DNA of 7,297 nt from an uncultured Acidimicrobiaceae bacterium. GTDB lineage: Bacteria > Actinomycetota > Acidimicrobiia > Acidimicrobiales > Ilumatobacteraceae. Positions 6,054 through 7,297 of this stretch are shown in pieces. Position 1 is the stretch's first letter. Each line of letters starts with the position of its first letter. A program made the translations under genes and the position numbers. The notes beneath the pieces were generated by a model. The model was not told where the DNA came from. It was given only the letters and a program-made list of their open reading frames with translations, and did not search any database. The DNA lies in the NCBI GenBank assembly GCA_903919215.1, contig CAIXHI010000102.1, positions 1 to 7,297 of the forward strand, given 5' to 3'.

Positions 6054-7297
6054 ATGATCCTCATCGACGCCTCCGGGCTCACCGCAACTCGACCCAACCG
6101 CCCGCTCTTCGATGGTGTCTCGCTGACCATCAGCGATGGCGACCGCGTAGGCGTCGTCGGCCTCAACGGCTGTGGGAAGAGCACGCTGCTGCGCATGCTC
6201 GGCCGTGAACTGACACCCGAAGCGGGTGAGGTTCGCTGGGGTCGAGGCGCCCGGATCGGCTTCCTGCCGCAGCAACCCGTCCTCCCCGAGGGGAGCGTCC
6301 GTGATGCGGTCGGCGGTGGTTGGGAGGGCGAGGCGATGCTCGATCGCTTGGGTATGGCGGCGCTGCTGGAGGCCCGCACCGATGAACTGTCCGGTGGCCA
6401 GGCGAAGCGGGTGGCGTTGGCTCGCCTGTTGATGGGGGAGTACGAAGCGCTGATCCTGGATGAGCCGACGAACCATCTCGACCTCGACGCGATCAAGTTT
6501 CTCGAGGAGTGGCTGGCCGCGTACCGCGGGGGACTGGTGTTGGTCACCCACGACCGCCACGTCCTCGATCGGGTGACCACCAAGGTGCTCGAGATCGACC
6601 GCGGCACGGGCTACGTGCACATGCCCCAGGGCCGCAACGCCGGGTCGGGCTACGCCGCGTACCTGGCCGGTCGGGCCGAGCGCGAGGAACGTGCCGAGGT
6701 GGCTGAGCAGGTGCGCAAGAACCTCGCCGTTCGCGAGTTGGCCTGGCTGCGCCGTGGCGCTCCCGCCCGCACTGCCAAGCCCAAGGCGCGTATCGCCACC
6801 GCCACGGCGCTGGTCAACGGTCGCCCGCAGGCCGCCGCACGCGCCGGCGAACTGTCGTTGTCGATGGGCTCGCAGCGGCTCGGCTCGAAGGGCATCGAGG
6901 TCCGCGAGGTGTCGTTCTCCTGGCCGGACGGCTCGGCCGTATTGGCCGGTGTGTCCGTCGTGTTCGAACCGGGTGATCGGATCGGCATCGTCGGCCCCAA
7001 CGGCGCCGGCAAGTCCACGCTGTTGAACCTCGTCGCCGGGCGGCTCACCCCGTCCGCTGGCGAAATCGAATGCGGCGCCACCGTGAAGATCGGGTACTTC
7101 GACCAGCTCAGCAGCGGTCTCGACCCAACCCAACGGGTGCGCGAGGCGGTGGCCGGCAACAAGGGCGAACCATCGCTGGCCGACGTGATCCTGATGAAGC
7201 GGTTCTGGTTCGACGGCGATGCCCAGTTCGCCCCCATCGGCACGCTCAGCGGTGGCGAGCGCCGTCGGCTGCAACTGCTGCTCACCCTGGTCGAACA
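6054..7297 (+). CDS. uup: ABC-F ATPase, Uup type (3' end outside window)
   Basis: The frame is open from ATG 6054 to the window edge (414 whole codons). It encodes two ATP-binding cassettes in one chain and no membrane domain, which defines ABC-F proteins acting on ribosomes. Cassette 1 has Walker A GLNGCGKST (36-44), signature LSGGQ (112-116), Walker B LILDE (133-137) followed by PTNHLDLD, and the switch His166. The linker carries a charged helix and ELAWLRRGAPARTAKPKARI, wording typical of Uup rather than of EttA or the antibiotic-resistance ABC-Fs. Cassette 2 has Walker A GPNGAGKST (314-322) and signature LSGGE (398-402); Walker B and any C-terminal coiled coil are off the window. An in-frame TGA at 6042-6044 limits upstream starts, so ATG 6054 is the likely start. 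There is no Shine-Dalgarno, and the tRNA terminator ends 11 bases before it. Co-transcription with tRNA-Tyr would need read-through. Confidence 0.93.
   Translation, partial: MILIDASGLTATRPNRPLFDGVSLTISDGDRVGVVGLNGCGKSTLLRMLGRELTPEAGEVRWGRGARIGFLPQQPVLPEGSVRDAVGGGWEGEAMLDRLGMAALLEARTDELSGGQAKRVALARLLMGEYEALILDEPTNHLDLDAIKFLEEWLAAYRGGLVLVTHDRHVLDRVTTKVLEIDRGTGYVHMPQGRNAGSGYAAYLAGRAEREERAEVAEQVRKNLAVRELAWLRRGAPARTAKPKARIATATALVNGRPQAAARAGELSLSMGSQRLGSKGIEVREVSFSWPDGSAVLAGVSVVFEPGDRIGIVGPNGAGKSTLLNLVAGRLTPSAGEIECGATVKIGYFDQLSSGLDPTQRVREAVAGNKGEPSLADVILMKRFWFDGDAQFAPIGTLSGGERRRLQLLLTLVE

Noticed and set aside
5970..7274. A 434-codon open frame on the minus strand across uup and into the tRNA
   Set aside because: It overlaps the 3' end of the tRNA, the terminator and the conserved ABC-F motifs; codon-bias shadow.

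Overview
The window looks like a piece of a high-GC Actinomycetota chromosome, possibly from the class Acidimicrobiia (Ilumatobacter-like). The pointers are the GC-rich third codon positions, the Thr/Pro stalked surface proteins with LPxTG-type anchors, the tRNA-Tyr gene without an encoded CCA end, and several genes that start without a Shine-Dalgarno. This placement is inferred from style; no marker gene proves it.

Layout. Positions 1-221 hold the C-terminal end of a cell-wall-anchored (LPSTG) protein, followed by a terminator hairpin. A 305-bp intergenic stretch with nested inverted repeats and a possible promoter leads to a second, complete copy of the same type of protein (527-1177): signal peptide, acidic Ser/Asp/Cys repeat domain, 18-bp-repeat TTTLAP stalk, LPSTG anchor. 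The pair is a tandem duplication, and its similarity runs past the stop codons. A second hairpin follows. Next come acs (1290-3242), an AMP-forming acetyl-CoA synthetase with all key residues, and, 50 bp downstream, a 698-residue single-pass membrane protein (3293-5389). Its ectodomain reads as a zincin-type metallopeptidase domain whose HExxH zinc site has been lost. yajQ lies convergently (5874-5386, minus), and the two stop codons overlap in the four bases TTAG. A tRNA-Tyr(GTA) gene with a very strong terminator follows. Only 11 bases after that terminator begins an ABC-F ATPase of the Uup type, which runs off the window.

How the genes relate. The core genes (acs, yajQ, tRNA-Tyr, uup) are housekeeping functions: acetate activation, a small YajQ nucleotide/RNA-binding-type protein, translation, and ribosome-associated ATPase activity. 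The accessory interest lies in the duplicated, repeat-bearing surface proteins and in the probable pseudoprotease, whose cytoplasmic tail carries three copies of a DDFRxxL-like motif. No mobile element, CRISPR array or phage gene was seen. I see no clear multi-gene novel system; the pseudoprotease is the best candidate for undescribed biology.
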